Assembly: GCF_901709675.1 (NCBI RefSeq)
Contig: NC_051101.1
Location: forward strand, 14,097,416-14,161,415
Direction: 5' to 3'
Length of the DNA stretch: 64,000 bases
Source of the DNA: Syngnathus acus
Taxonomy: Eukaryota > Chordata > Actinopteri > Syngnathiformes > Syngnathidae
In this document: positions 46,960 through 60,060 of the stretch, one piece after another
Position numbering within the stretch: position 1 is the first letter of the stretch
Layout: every line of letters begins with the position of its first letter
The notes under the pieces: generated by a model
Databases searched by the model: none
The model's input: the letters and a program-made list of their open reading frames with translations, nothing else
Told to the model about the DNA's origin: nothing
Program-made: the position numbers and the translations under genes

Positions 46960-49920
46960 ACAGCCGATTAGCGCATCCCGCTTTCCCGCTCGGGGCCAAC
47001 ACATCTGTGCTTAGACATGGGAAGTGAAAAATCTGTGGTCGGCGGACTAAAATATGAGCTGTTCCGCCTGTTAGAGCAACAGGGGCGAACATGACTTTTC
47101 GTGTATCCCGAGAGAGACACGTGTCGAGACATTTTGAACAATAAAGCCCACAAGGCTGAGGGATGAATTTTCTGCTAATATTCAAGACCACATCCAGCCC
47201 ACAACTGCTACAAACTATAATCCCAAAACAACTGAATGTCATTTTGAGATTCTTTCCTCAATGACAGCAAATTGATCTGAAGGCGTCCCCCTGGGCTCCG
47301 TACTTGGTCCCCTTGTTTTCAGCCTCAAAGCTATCCATCTTGGTCCCCTTCCTTTCAGCCTCAAAGCTATCCATCCATCCATCCATCCATCCATCCATCC
47401 ATCCATCCATCCATCCATCCATCCATCCATCCATCCATCCATCCATCCATCCAAAGCAAAGGCCATTTGAAAGCTGTTTTCTTCTGAGCGAAATGTTGCA
47501 ATTGTTTATGAGGTACGTATATTAAGAAAGTACGATAGTTATACAAATGTATTGAGCTTAATGCTTTGGCCATCACAGGAGTTGCTTGCAGTGAAGGCAT
47601 CTGAGGAAAGTGTGATGGGCTTCCTGTCGAGTGCAATGAAGAAAGCTCAGCATCAGCAGCAAACGCTCTTCATCATCAGTACGGCAGCTTGTCAAGGAGG
47701 GGGAGATGAATAAATGTTACATGCTGCTGAGGCTGCACGACGCTAACCGCACATTAAGATAACATGAATCACACAGGGATTAGGTTGAAGATTGAAGTTG
47801 GAGGGATATACCGCAATATTTATTACTCTAACAACACTTCACCCAGCTATTTTTTGGGGGTCTAACTCTTGTTGATATGGGGGTGTCATTCCCATGTCGA
47901 CCACTAGATAGTGCCACACATTAGTTCGAGTGTCAATTTGTAAGAAGAAGAAGAACAACGTAGTTTGGAACGTAAACACGGCAATGGAGGGATAAACACT
48001 TCTCAGTCTTTCCCTACACATGTAAGACCATTTCAGTAATTGATACACAACTTTGACATCTTTACTCGAGCATGTCGAATAAATTGGCTTTCGAAGGCCT
48101 GTCTACTATCGGGACCACATTACATGAAAATTGCAATTCAGATATCACTGCCAACAACAACAATTGAAGACTCATATCACCCCCCCCCCCATCATTTTCA
48201 ACCCTCATTGCGACGGGTGCGTTTTTAACGTACATTTGAAATTGGTCACTCAAGTGCCATTCGGTGCAGGGACGGCGGCGGATCAAGCGCTGGCTGTTGT
48301 CATAGCAACTGTCAAGGGAACCCAGGTAAGGGCACTAATGCTTACCTCTACTGTGCGCTAGGCGAGGAGTAAAGGACCACTCTCCACTCTGGGTCTCCGT
48401 GTCACCAAAATGAATTGTTGCCAGTAATTACTATCAGCATTTACAATCCATTTAATGCCTTTGGTTCATATCTGCAACAATAACGCTAAAGTCCGATTAT
48501 TCTGTATCGTCCGGTAGTTTCTAAAAATTGCTTTAAGGTGCCATGTCCTAGCCACGTGTCAGGTGTTGCTTGGGTGAAAAGATGCACATCATGGCGACTC
48601 CAAGTCAAAGGCAACGGGGAAAGAAAAGAAGGAAAGAGCGGGCGGGCAGCTGTGTTTGGCACTTGAGGGTGTTCATGGGAGGCGGACCATTTGCACTTAA
48701 TGCAACACGAGTGGATCGAGTGAGTCACGGCGACATTTAGGTTGAATGCTTATTGGCTCAAAGATTTTGGAAGGTGACTCATATTTCTTCAAATAGTGCC
48801 CCAATTATTCAGAAGCAAAAAGCTAAACGCAGTATTAGATGAAAAAGAAATTGTGAAAACTGCCTCAGCTGGGAACTGAACCAGCGCGTCATCTGGACTG
48901 TCTCATTGAAAATTAATGGGGAATTTTTTTGAATGGAAAATGGCGACTTGCGCAAAAACTTTGAGTATATGGAATAAGAAAAATAATTATAATATCATAA
49001 TAAATAATGAAAAAATAAATTCCAAAAAAAAAAAAAAAATGCTTTAAGTGTTGTGAAAGTGTGGAGTATGTTGAAATTGGAATGCTGTTAATCAGATGTA
49101 CTATGTGAGAGTATTGAGCAGACAAAAATGTGGATATGGAATAAAAAATAATACAAATAATAATAATGATAATAACATATGGAAAAGTAGCTATTATTCC
49201 ATAACTCACTTTTTGTTCTTTCGCATTTTACACCGACGTTCCCGACTACAACCTCCCCACAAAGATGTTATTTTCTTCTTTGAATAGCGATCCATCTTGC
49301 TGCCCACTCAGTCGAACCCGGCCTCTCTCTAATTAAAGGTCTTTCCAGTAAACTATTGGCAATACCATCATCCAATTTGTACTCGCATTTAATTATTGAT
49401 TTGGCATGGCACCACACCCTCGCCTTCCCATTTGCGTGCCGGGCACGGGGCGAGGCGGGGCGGGGCGAGGCGAGGCCAAGCGGGGGCGCTCCGAATATGT
49501 CTCACGGTCCCTGAAGGCCTCCGAGTAATGCAAATATTAACATGGCTGTTTCTACTATTTGAAGCTGCAACAAGTGCATGCCAAGTGAGCACGCCTGCAC
49601 GCCCGCTCATGCATATTCATGCGCTCCCTGCAGGCATTCATTACTAATCCTGTTGGAACGTGTGTATGTGTGTCGAGCTGGGAAGATGTGCAGACACATA
49701 CATGAGTCTTTACACGGCCAATTAAAACATTCCATGTTCTATCCCACGTGGGAAGCATGTGGACATGAGGTTAACAGTAATCAAGGGTATTCAAGAAGCG
49801 CTGATAAAGAAACAGTCATTGTTATGATTGTGAAAATAAGAAAGGCTTTGGATCATTTCAACTGGCGCTCCACCCGACTCGACCTTTTTAAAGGTTCAGC
49901 GATTATTGGTGAAAGAACAA
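46960..49920. other. Gene-free interval
   Basis: Apart from the (ATCC)n tract there is a CAA-rich patch near 48152, a C-run at 48180-48190, AT-rich sequence at 48970-49210 and a GGCGAGGC-type GC-rich patch at 49446-49480. No exon recognised. Confidence 0.4.
47370..47452. repeat. (ATCC)n microsatellite preceded by a 36-bp duplication
   Basis: About 20 ATCC units follow two copies of a 36-bp segment containing tttcagcctcaaagctatcc. Strings of Met-Asp-Gly-Trp or His-Pro-Ser-Ile read across it are artefacts. Confidence 0.95.
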
Positions 49921-49933
49921 GCAAGGATATATT

Positions 49934-50298
49934 CATCCATCCATCCATTTTCTGAACCGCTTAGTCCCCACGGGGGTCGCGGGAGTGCTGGAGCCTATCC
50001 CAGCCGTCAACGGGCAGTAGGCGGGGGACACCCTGAACCGGTTGCCAGCCGATCGCAGGGCACACAGAGACAAACAACCATTTGCACTCGCACTCACACC
50101 TAGGGACAATTCGGAGTCTTCAATCGGCCTACCAAGCATGTTTTTGGGATGTGGGAGGAAACCGGAGTGCCCGGAGAAAACCCACGCGGGCCCGGGGAGA
50201 ACATGCAAACTCCACACAGGGAGGGCCGGAGGTGGAATCGAACCCGCACCCTCCTAACTGTGATGCGGACGTGCTACCCAGTGCGCCACCGAGCCGCC
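49934..50298 (-). mobile_element. tRNA-derived SINE-like element, 365 bp, with 13-bp target duplication
   Basis: On the minus strand the head reads ggcggctcggtggcgcactg then ggtagcacgtccgc, and gtgcgggttcgattcc, which fit tRNA A and B boxes. The body carries cggagaaaacccacgcgggc (plus strand) and the element ends in (GGAT)n. The 13-mer GCAAGGATATATT flanks both sides (49921-49933 and 50299-50311). This is a very common fish repeat, and the perfect duplication shows a well-preserved retroposition. Confidence 0.9.
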
Positions 50299-50311
50299 GC
50301 AAGGATATATT

Positions 50312-51140
50312 GTATTTTCAAATATTGTATTATATAAATCATTTCTTATTTTTATGTATATTTATATCTATTATTTATATTTGTTATTTATTATATATTA
50401 TGATATTTATAGCATATATTCCTTTTATATATTATTTATTTATGATATATAAAATGTCATCCCTTTGAGCCGAGTCGAAGAATGGGATCAAAAAATGAGG
50501 GCGGAGCTCGACACCTGTTTACGTCACTCGTGTCAAAGTTCCGATTTATTTTTGCACTGACGGTGTTTTGAAGTAAAAATGGATTTGGCTCCAAATGACT
50601 GAAAACATTTTTCATGTACGGTTGAAGTGCCATGATTTTGCACTTGGGGGAATCAAATGCAATTTGGGCTGAAATGGTAAATAGATAATCAAATTGTTTA
50701 CAGGCATTACATCAGAATTAGAAATCCAAGCGTTCCGATGACGCTGGCAATCATTTGCCCCATCTTCTTCCTCTCCCGGCTAACCCGGAGGTGTCGGACT
50801 TCATCCTCCGCCTTGCCGCCGGAGGTGATCTCGCCCGGTTTGATAAATGATGAATTCCGGAAGGATGGCCCGGAGTCAGTCAGTCAGTCAGTCAGTCATT
50901 CGGCGGACAGAAAATAGCTCGCAGCTCACATGACGAATGGCCGCCTCGGCCCCCCTCACGCCCGCTTTGACCCGGGGGGAAAAATAGCGGGCCTAGCTGT
51001 GCTCTTTTTGTGGCTCTCTCCCTTTTAAACACGCAGATGGGCTGTCGCTAATGCTGACAATTACCACGTCCGCCCACCGGATGAGTACATTTTCAGGGGA
51101 CAGATTTAATTCCTTTAACATACGGCCGAATTGATTGTTA
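50312..51140. other. Intergenic, AT-rich then GC-rich
   Basis: An AT-rich stretch (50312-50460) is followed by ordinary sequence. A short (GTCA)n run lies at 50876-50897. No exon recognised. Confidence 0.45.
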
Positions 51141-51149
51141 CTTTGGCAA

Positions 51150-51430
51150 ACATTCATTAAAAGACGCGACGTTTCCTGGCAAGCTGCACGCTGATGGAGA
51201 GCAGATCATTAGAAGGCCTTTGGATCATTTTAATATACTCTGTCGACAGTGCTCCATTTAGCAGCGACTGACTCCGGTAGGAGGACCCCGACTGCAAATC
51301 AGCACAGTTGAACTGTCATTTGTAATCAGCTGCACTAAAAAATAAAGAAACAGCTGTGGGGTTTCACTTTAGCTTTGAAGATCACCCAGTCATTGTCAGC
51401 ATTTGAATGCTCATAGTAGGCACATGAATT
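51150..51430. promoter_or_regulatory. Candidate conserved noncoding element
   Basis: The segment is unique, non-repetitive and dense in developmental-factor motifs: gatcattagaaggcctttgg, tttgtaatcagctgcac (E-box CAGCTG), a second CAGCTG in gaaacagctgtgg, and catttgaatgctc. It has no coding potential in any frame. Conservation is inferred from texture only. Confidence 0.25.
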
Positions 51431-51579
51431 TAAAAAGGCGAGCGTCAGGGGAACAAAAACTCCAATTGTTATGAAAATGAATTCACATTTTTAGCAGAAG
51501 AAAAACATTTGAAACGTTGACAATCGTTTTTTATCTTATATTAATTACATTCTATAATTTATACTATATTGCTATGTAT

Positions 51580-51753
51580 ACCGTAATTTTCGGACTATAA
51601 GTCGCGTTTTTTTTTCATAGTTTGGGTGGGGGGGCGACTTATAGTCAGGAGCGATTTATATACATATATATGTTTTTTTTTTCACTTTTTTGGGCATTTT
51701 ATGGCTGGTGCGACTTATACTCCGGTGCGACTTATAGTCCGAAAATTACGGTA
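51580..51753. mobile_element. Short inverted-repeat MITE, about 174 bp, related by its ends to 149-1252
   Basis: The ends accgtaattttcggactata and tatagtccgaaaattacggt are perfect inverted copies extending through aagtcgc/gcgactt. Sub-repeats of gcgacttatagtc lie inside. The tip shares the skeleton accgta-ttt-cg--cta-aag-cgc with the larger element at 149-1252. Flanks allow a TA/TATA duplication. Noncoding. Confidence 0.9.
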
Positions 51754-51759
51754 TATTAG

Positions 51760-53300
51760 ATTCTTATAAATATTTCTTTCCATAGAAAAGGCAAGAAGAC
51801 ACATTTTTGTGTAGAATTCAGCTGAGATTTACTGAAATCTACAATCGCGGTTATGAGTGGCTCCCAGGGCCATGTTAGCTCAATAGCAATGATCACCCTT
51901 CTCCGAATCAATTAGGTCCCTATTTTCCCCTCACTCGTACGTATCGACACTTTGATAGATGGCATAACTTCAGGCTAGCGCGTGTAATTAAACGCAGTGA
52001 AAGGGAGCCGGGCCGGAGCAATCCGGCATTACAAATGGCTTCATTTTCCCCGGACGTAACACCAGACGACTTCACCTTGAGAAAGGCCTTCATAAAAGTC
52101 AGCTCTTTGTTGTAAATGTGAATATAAGGCAGGCGAACCAAAAGAGAAACGTGTTGATGGATTTCAGCCAAGGAAAAAAAACACGGAGCTCGCAAATCAA
52201 GCGGCACGCAGATTGCATCTTCAACCGGCATTGATTAACTCGCTTAGAGGATGACCACCATCCAATGTCTGTGCAACATCAACGGTGTGTGTGTGTTTTG
52301 CAACAGGCTTTAAAAGATATTAAACACACTTCTCCTATTTGAAATGACCCGATAGCTCCAGAGACATTTTCTTCAACATTCGTTTCCAGCTCGGGTTGTC
52401 CTGAACACTCACTCAAGAATAAATAAATAAATAAAGAGAAAAATAAACACAAATTCAAAAATGAATTCAATAAAAAAACAAGGATGTTTTTCACTTGGTG
52501 TAAAAGAATAGTTGGGAGGAAGGGCGGGGGGAGGATTGTCTGGAGTGGATCTGGTGGGGGTGGGGGGGCCAAACCAGCCGAGGCTGACTAATCAGACTGC
52601 GCTCGGGAGAGTATTAAGACAGACGTGTTGAGGGGAAATGTGACACCTGGAAATTACACAATGTAATGGAATCAGCCAAGTGGTAAATGTAGCTTTTAAA
52701 TAGGTTTTGTGTTCACCATTAACTTTCCAGACACTGATTGTTGGTGACAGCGAGGGATGGTCAGCATGTTGCCCCCGCCGCCTCCTCCGACGGTCGGGCG
52801 GGCCTCCACCGCAATTACGTACGCACGTGGCCGGAACTTTGGAGGACTTTTGGGCGACTTCCTCGTCAGACGCAGTCACCTCTTAGCTTACAGCCAACCA
52901 ATTTACACGAGGCTTGTTTGACATCAGCGAACGTATCCATCGTCCTTAATTTGAAGCATTGCTGATTGAACATTCCTCTTGAGTTTTTTAGAGCTAATCG
53001 TTGTACTCTTCTCCATTTGACTTCTTTGTTCTAGAGGTGCTTTACGTAGAGCACAGTCAAATCATTTCATTTAATCATCTCTTTCCGCTAGCTTAACGAG
53101 TGTCAGACGTGGATTTGAGGGCATTGACTGTCAATTTGTCGGGAGAACAGGAAGCCAGAATATGAATATATAATGTTACGGCACGCATTCAGACCCAGAT
53201 AAAGGTCAACATTTTAAAAGCTATCAGACACGCGTCCTTCATGAAGGAACGTATGCGCTCAGCGAGTCATTCAAGCATCAGTACAATAAAGCCCAGCGAC
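51760..53300. other. Gene-free interval
   Basis: No exon recognised. It holds AAAT/AATA repeats near 52415-52432 and G-runs near 52525-52570. Confidence 0.4.
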
Positions 53301-53309
53301 TGTTGACAT

Positions 53310-53471
53310 GCGCGGTCATAGCGGCGCTGAGAGACAACGTCGGTTGACATTAACGAAGGCGGCGGCGGGGGCAACGGCCGCTGCCGTTAAAGCTGTTTTG
53401 CTGAAGTCGGCGGCGACTGAGCTGAACGGCTACGACGTGATGTCGGCCGCCGCGTAAATTCCGTTGAGCAG
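53310..53471 (+). promoter_or_regulatory. CpG-rich block ending at a consensus donor, possible first exon
   Basis: A CGG/GCC-rich segment (aaggcggcggcgggggcaac and onward) ends gttgagcag|gtgagcg at 53471/53472, a near-perfect donor. The longest start in it, ATGTCGGCCGCCGCGTAA, stops after five codons, so any exon here would be untranslated or noncoding. Confidence 0.25.
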
Positions 53472-53479
53472 GTGAGCGT

Positions 53480-54647
53480 AGAACAACTAGAGCAAATCCC
53501 AACTTCGCAAGAACACAGTTTGATCATTTGCTAACTAGCCCGACTGTGTGGCAGTCACACAAGCGAGAAAGAAAAATACCACGGTTACGATACCAATCAC
53601 TCATCCAGCTCAAACCATACCTTTTCAAGATATTTGTCATGTGCTGGCTTTGACAGCAGCCTGTTACAGCGCCATTTCTTGGATCGATGTAACCTTATTT
53701 TGTCCCCTTTCAAGCACAAATGTACAAAAAATTGCCAATTTTAGTCCGTCCAGGCAGTGAAAACGTCCTGTTGATTCTGGTTGGCAACACTAACTCAGTG
53801 GGCGTGGGGTGTTAGCAAAGGTCAATGGTGAGCCAGGAAAGGCATGACCCTCATCTGGTTGTGGTGCCAATTATTGAAGGGATGCTTGTTCTAAAATCTC
53901 CATCGCGCCACCTCTGTCTCTCAATCTGCGGCATGCATCCATCCATCCAATCCCTGCGCCCTTTTCTCCCTTTGAAGATACAGTCCGCCAGCCCATGTTG
54001 TGAAAGCGATTGTAGATAAATCCGAAATCCGTTATCGCCGTGTCTGTTGACTATCGACGCTCGCCATCTGTCTTTGCCGATAAGACTCGTCTGGCGCCGG
54101 CCGGGGCTTTGGAAATTGTTCACAGGCGAGCGGACCATTCTAAGCGGGGCGTGATGAACCGTGTCTCATTAAAGATTAAATGTGTTAAATGTTGAGCCTA
54201 ATGGAATTTCTACTTGTTCAGCCATGCGAGTGCACTCAACGGAGCTCTCGATACATGTGAGCTCAATGGCGGAGTTCTCATTTGGTTCCATGACCGTCCA
54301 GTGGCGCCGTTCAGTCATGGCACCGAGCAACCTCACTCAGTATTATTGCCAATTTCAAAAAGGACTTTATTGCAACCGTATCTATTTGGTGACGTTTCCC
54401 ATCCCTCAAGCGGCTAGCAAAACAATCACGTGACCTTTTGCCTTGTTCCTGGAGATGACCTCCAGGTCAGGTCAGCATGTATGATTTCTTTTTTTTATCC
54501 GCACGATGCAAGATATCGTACCAACGACAACAGAATCTCTCCTGTGGTAGAGCGTCAGTGCCTACGGTAATTGGCGTTTGACGGGATACCGTAACATGCT
54601 GTGAAGTTGTTTAAGTTGCTTTTGTATTTTAATGAGAAAATATATAG

Positions 54648-54689
<42 letters not shown>

Positions 54690-54962
54690 TGTATAAAATG
54701 TATATATGTTTTTTTTCTTTAATATATTGACTATGGACAATTTCTTGACAGAATTAAATAGAAACATGTAGTTACATGGGGTAGAGTCAGATAAGCTTAG
54801 GCTTCCTTCTACTCCCTTTTTGAACAAATATGATTTTATGATAAAGGAAAATTATAATGCAATATCTTTTTTCTTTTATATTCTATTGTACTATGGAGTT
54901 ATCATTTTTCTGTATTTTTATTTTTTTCTTGTATTTCTTTAATGTTCGAAATAAACGTTTTA

Positions 54963-54994
<32 letters not shown>

Positions 54995-55780
54995 ACAAAA
55001 AAAACATCAGTCGCCTCATTTCCCACCCCCTCGCTCCGTCAACAAAGGCTCGGCTTCAGTTTCAGCAGCCTCCCATCGCCAAGCAATCGGGCGCTTCACT
55101 GTTCTCCGGCGGTAATGACCCGTTATTTCATTTCACGCCGTTGGATCGTAGCGAGGGATCCGTGGGGGCGAAGAGCTGAACTGATCATGGCCTTAACTTT
55201 CGGGGTGCCGAGCCCCAGCCAAAGTATTGACCGGACGGCAATTTGAAAACGACAATTTGCCAATACACACAAAGGAGACTCCAAACCTGTACCTTAAGTC
55301 CCGAAACCTTCATCCTGACTCTGACCAAACCTTAAACCCAGCAAAAAACCTGACCCCAACCCGCCCTTAACGCTAACCTGAGCACTTAGCGACCATCCTG
55401 ACATCCAAAAATCACCCGCTTCTCTCCAATCCTATCCTGAACGAATGCTTCTTGTTTTGTATGGTTCCAACGTTCCACCTGCCTCTGTTGTCTGAAGCGC
55501 TGCAGTGGCAGAGGAAGTGACAGCTTTGTTAGCGTTGTTGATATTTTTTTTTTCCTCTCTACCTCAAAACGATTCATAGAACACAGCGAGCGATACAACC
55601 CGCCCGGGAAAATAACAGCCGGCTGGTGACGAGCAGCGGGGAACCTCGGGCTCAGCCGATGCACATCTGTCTGGGAGCTTCGGAGAAAAGCCTTGTGCAT
55701 TATTAATAACGAAGAAGCTGAAGTCCGGAGACGGGATCCGACACGTCCGCCGTCTCAGGGTTCGGACATTCGGCTCCTAC
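53480..55780. other. Gene-free interval with AT and poly-A tracts
   Basis: (TA)n with interruptions covers 54640-54712 and an A-rich tract covers 54961-55006. No exon recognised. Confidence 0.4.
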
Positions 55781-55789
55781 CTACCGAGT

Positions 55790-56180
55790 TGACCTTCAAT
55801 TACTTGGACATTGGTTCCTCGCCGATTGTTCTTATTTTTGTACTTTATGGCCGGAAGCAGCTCTGTCAAGTAAGGCACTTGAGGCTATTTTAGTGCTCAT
55901 TAGTTTAATTGGCAATAAAGCGCTATTATTTTTGCAGCCGCAAACGGAACCTCGGAGCCATTCCAAACGTCGTCTCTGGGAGAGCAAATTAAAAAACTGT
56001 CAGCGGCGGTTTTCCTGGATTTGCGCCTTTTCGTCCTGGCAAGACGAACGTTAATTACAGCTGAGGGGCGAAGGAAGTTCATCTTATCAACTTCTCGCAC
56101 CGAAGGAGTCCGTCGCTTCCCTTTTGCTCCACATAATGAAACATTTGTGAGTTTTGATTTTGTTTCTCCACGCTCCATGA
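55790..56180. promoter_or_regulatory. Candidate conserved noncoding element
   Basis: A unique segment with several homeodomain-type motifs (ttcaattacttgg, cattagtttaattggcaata, cgttaattacagctg, which also carries a CAGCTG E-box). Frames are short and unlike known proteins. Assigned only on texture. Confidence 0.25.
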
Positions 56181-56486
56181 GGCTTTTTCATGACTTGGTG
56201 AAAGAAAATAAATAAATAAATAAATAAATGATGAACTCAATCGAAGGCGAGCGCTCTTCTCCTTATTTCCAGCTGGCGTGAATTATTCATACATGTACAT
56301 ACAGGTTGCTGCACATGTGGCCGGCAAAACAACCTGATGATTTCTACACATACGTTAAGGATGCCGTGATGGGAAGTCACCACAGACACATCCTGTATAT
56401 GGGATGGAATCCCACAGAATTTTGTCTTCTGGCTTTGGATTTTTTTCAATTCAGTGCAGAATTTGGCTCGAGGCTGTCCGAGGCCT

Positions 56487-56630
56487 TTGAGACCCAAAAT
56501 AGCACATCGGCCTCACAGTTCAGAGGTTGCGAGTTCAATTCCACCTCCAGCCCTCCCTGTGAGGAGTTTGGATGTTCCCCCCGTGCCTGGGTGGGTACAA
56601 GCGGTCAAATGATGGAAGAGAGGTCAAATC
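56487..56630 (+). mobile_element. Internally deleted copy of the SINE-like family seen at 49934-50298
   Basis: The head region gcctcacagttcagaggttg then cgagttcaattcc (a B-box) and ctccctgtgaggagtttg is followed directly by gtacaagcggtcaaatgatg, which resembles the tail of the family. The middle is missing. The frame across it is repeat-derived. Confidence 0.65.
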
Positions 56631-56659
56631 AACAAGCTCTCTGTTGGAAGTGAGAGTTG

Positions 56660-59640
56660 CAATTTCCACCAGTAGCGGATGTGGGAATGGTTTCTGTATT
56701 GGATTGAAGACCCCCTGACCAAGCGAGATCCAAATTAATTTGAGAGCAGTTATCAAGCACGAGGCCCGGTTCAAGAACGAGATGTCAGAGGTTGTTGGCG
56801 AACGGGCTCGTTGGCGCTCCTTCTCTCCCTTTCCGAGCGTGTGCGAGTGTATCTCGCAAGGCAATGAGACCTTGGACACGGGAGTAATTGATTCCGAGAA
56901 TCTTCGAATCAATTGGCGGACAGCTGGGGCCGAGGAGATTAGAAGTGAAGCGAGCAGGCAGGCGGCTCGCCTGGAGTGTAGTCAGACGGAAGGACGGACG
57001 GGCGGGCCACGGAGCAAACAGTCATCTCAGGATTAGAGACCTGAGGGAGATGTCGCTGTTTTCTCTCATTTTGCCACACCGGCCACTTTCCTTGCAAAAC
57101 GGCCGCAATCCGTCTTGAGGGCATTGAAAACAAGGAGAAAAATTAAAAGCTCCTGCTGACATCAAGCTTTACGGCAGAAAACGTCTTTGGAATAGGTTGG
57201 ATTCCCCGCATTTCCTTTTCTATAAAAGCTGATTGGAAAAGAAGCGGCGGGCGGCTGTGGAGCTCCAAAAAAGGAACCACTTAATCGAATGAAGTAAATA
57301 AAACGTTGACGTGTTCAAAGGTCATTTGTGTAATTGTTTCGCTCGGACTGACTGCGCAGGGCTCGGACCCCCTTTGGCTGAACGTTGCCTTTTTGCCTGA
57401 TAGCATTACGCCACTTGAGTAAAGCTGTCATATTAATGCTGCTAAAAGTGCCGCAAGATTTAAAAAAAAAAAAAGAGCTTGGCTGTCAAAACGAAAGCTT
57501 AATAAGTTGCAGTTATTAACAGATTTTTTTTTAGATACACAAAGGCTATTTACAACTACAATTAATATTTTTCATAAAGATAATGCAAAGATTCTTGATT
57601 GCACTTTCTGCTCTGTGTGTGGAACATCATCATCATCATCGCATTTTTAGTGCTTAGTACAGAATACAGATTGCTCTTGTTTTGTTTCTGTGATTTGTTG
57701 CCCCGAGGCATTTCCACTTTTTTATTTCTTGTAGTTAGATAATGTTGCCGCCACGTGATATTTTTGTCGTGGGACTGACGCAAAAACAATGAGAAGAAAA
57801 TCAATAAGACTCCTTCATCACGCAATCAATAACTGAACTCAACTGAATTCAATGACACATTTTCCATTTTTACAAAATCATTTTGGGGGGAGGAATTGTA
57901 AACAACTCTGCTCCGAGTCCATTTTCATTACGAGCGCTTGTTGGAAACCTGTTTACTTCCGTGAGAGAACAGCAGCTCTGGACTAAAGAGAGATAACGGC
58001 CCGCCAAAACAGGAGCAAGCTGTGCAGCGCTACGCATTTTCGTTCGACGTCATCGACAACTCATCATTATGTCGTAGGCAAGACGACACGCACACAAAAG
58101 GGCCAACAAACCAAGAATGGGACTTCAGCAGTCACTCAAGTAGCAGAATTTGCAGACTGGCTGACTCCAAAGTGCACCTCGTTTTCATTTCATTACTTGA
58201 ACGTGGTCTGTCCGTCGAGATTAAAAGTGCAAGGGCAAGGATCTCCCCATCAGCATATTCCCGCCGAAGCTAAGATGAGACTTCTCATCGCGGTCACATT
58301 GATGAGACCAGCGGAGCATTTGCATGAAGGTAATCACAACGTCGTTCCTCATACGGGAGCGACTCTTGGCACCGTCGTCGATGACCCGGACGGGCAAGTC
58401 ATGCTAAGCCGTCAAGTACGATGAGCATACCTCCGCAGACGTGTAATCGGCGGGGAAGCGCTGCCATCATGTTTCTCATTAGAGTTGTCGACACAACCAA
58501 TCACAACCCACACGAGCAACGTCCAACAGTATAAAACACGACAGATGTCAAGGAGTAGTATCATGACGGCGGCGGCATAGATTTCATTTCAGATTTGCTT
58601 CGGCAGGCTGTTTAAAAAAATGCGGAGGGCACAATGTGAACCCCGGGGCCCGACTTTGAGACCCGTGGAGAGTTTACCGTACACAACTTGGGTTTACGCC
58701 TTGACATTTGTGTTGTAATCCAAGTGTAATGAGGGCTGATGAAACTGACATTTCCTACCGTGGCCTGGAGGGTGAAGGTAAGGAAATTTCAAATCAATAT
58801 TTTAGATTCGGGGGTTGCGAGCGGGGCTGGAAATGCACCGGCGTGTGTGCAGCGATCCAAACCCCAGATCAGGATAGGACATTGGGAGAAAAAAACAGCT
58901 CAACTTCCGATTCTTGCCTTTCAATTGAGATGGTAAGAAAGGAAAAAAAAAAAAAAAATCCAGTCAGCGCGCATTTAAATAAGCAAGTAAGGTCGAAAGT
59001 TAACCCCGAAACATTCTCAAGGCATTTTTTGCCGCTGCATTTTGGCAGGAAGTTAATCCGGAGCGTCACCTCTTTGTCTAACATAGCCCGTGGCGGTTAT
59101 AAATCGATAAGAGCAGAATCATATAATCGCGCCGTTGCTCCAAATCCTCGCCGATTACTTTCACATCCCCACGGCAGACGCTGACCTCGGCCGGAGAAGA
59201 CGAAACCAACGAGGCTCGGCTCGGATTTGTCGTCACGTTTTTATTTTATTTGTTTATATTATTATGGATATTTTATATATTTTTTGATTATATTTTATTT
59301 TCATGACTATTAATCAATTAAAAGAAAAGCAATAAAAAGCAAAACAAGCAATAAAAAAGCAAAACAAGCAATAATACGGTCTCACTAAAATCTTTGTCAG
59401 AAAAAGGACATGAACTCGAAAAGAACTGCTTGCTTGTGTCATTTTCCGCTCGATGGGCGGGATGGGACCAACAACATTCCATCCGAATCGTACACGTCAC
59501 TTTGCGCTTAGATCTTTGCAGGATTGTTAATTCCACAGTCAAAATAAGGACAACCTAGAATAGAATATCATGGCAGTGGCACAAATAAAAGTAGCAAGTC
59601 TTGAAAAGTCATCATCACCTGAGCCACACGCAGCCGCGTC
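56660..59640. other. Gene-free interval
   Basis: No coding exon. It includes a CATCAT run at 57629-57642 and an AT-rich patch at 59235-59340 with a (GCAATAAAAA)-type short repeat at 59325-59375. A relic resembling a hAT tip (gactttgagacccgtgg) lies near 58652. Confidence 0.4.
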
Positions 59641-59689
59641 GTTATTGCGGCCGACTTGAAAGCCGAGCGCATTGTGTGAAGTCGCTCGA

Positions 59690-60060
59690 TCTGTCAGGTA
59701 ATCCACTATTAATTACTGCCTGGGTAGCTCGCTTTTGATTGCCGTCTTCTCCCGACGATTTCAGGGTTCGCAGACGTGTCAGTGCGGCGTGTCAAAAGGT
59801 TCGCCATAATAAGCACTGTGATTAAATGCTTCTCTCAGGGCTTGTAAACTCCGACGGAATAGAAACGAGCGCCTTAATTAAATGATACGCCGGCTCCGGA
59901 TTTACGAGATGGCAAAGTTGAGTCGTCGGTTTGTTCCGACATCGACCTCTCCCACGCGAATCCCCAGCAAATAACATTTATCTCGCGGCTACCGTGCGCT
60001 GGCCTTTGGCCCCGTCGGCTTACACACCAGACGGCGATACCGTAAGTCCGAGTCAAACAC
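59690..60060. promoter_or_regulatory. Candidate conserved noncoding element
   Basis: A unique stretch with dense homeodomain-type motifs (atccactattaattactgcc, gtgattaaatgc, gccttaattaaatgatacg). No coding frame. Inferred from motif density only. Confidence 0.25.

Noticed and set aside
47239-47636. Met-Asp-Gly-Trp and His-Pro-Ser-Ile repeat frames
   Set aside because: They are translations of the (ATCC)n microsatellite.
50225-50298. A possible minus-strand tRNA gene
   Set aside because: The A/B-box sequence is the head of the SINE-like element with a 13-bp duplication, not a free tRNA.
56306-56653. A 115-codon plus-strand frame
   Set aside because: Its second half is the SINE-like fragment at 56487-56630, and the rest has no family resemblance.
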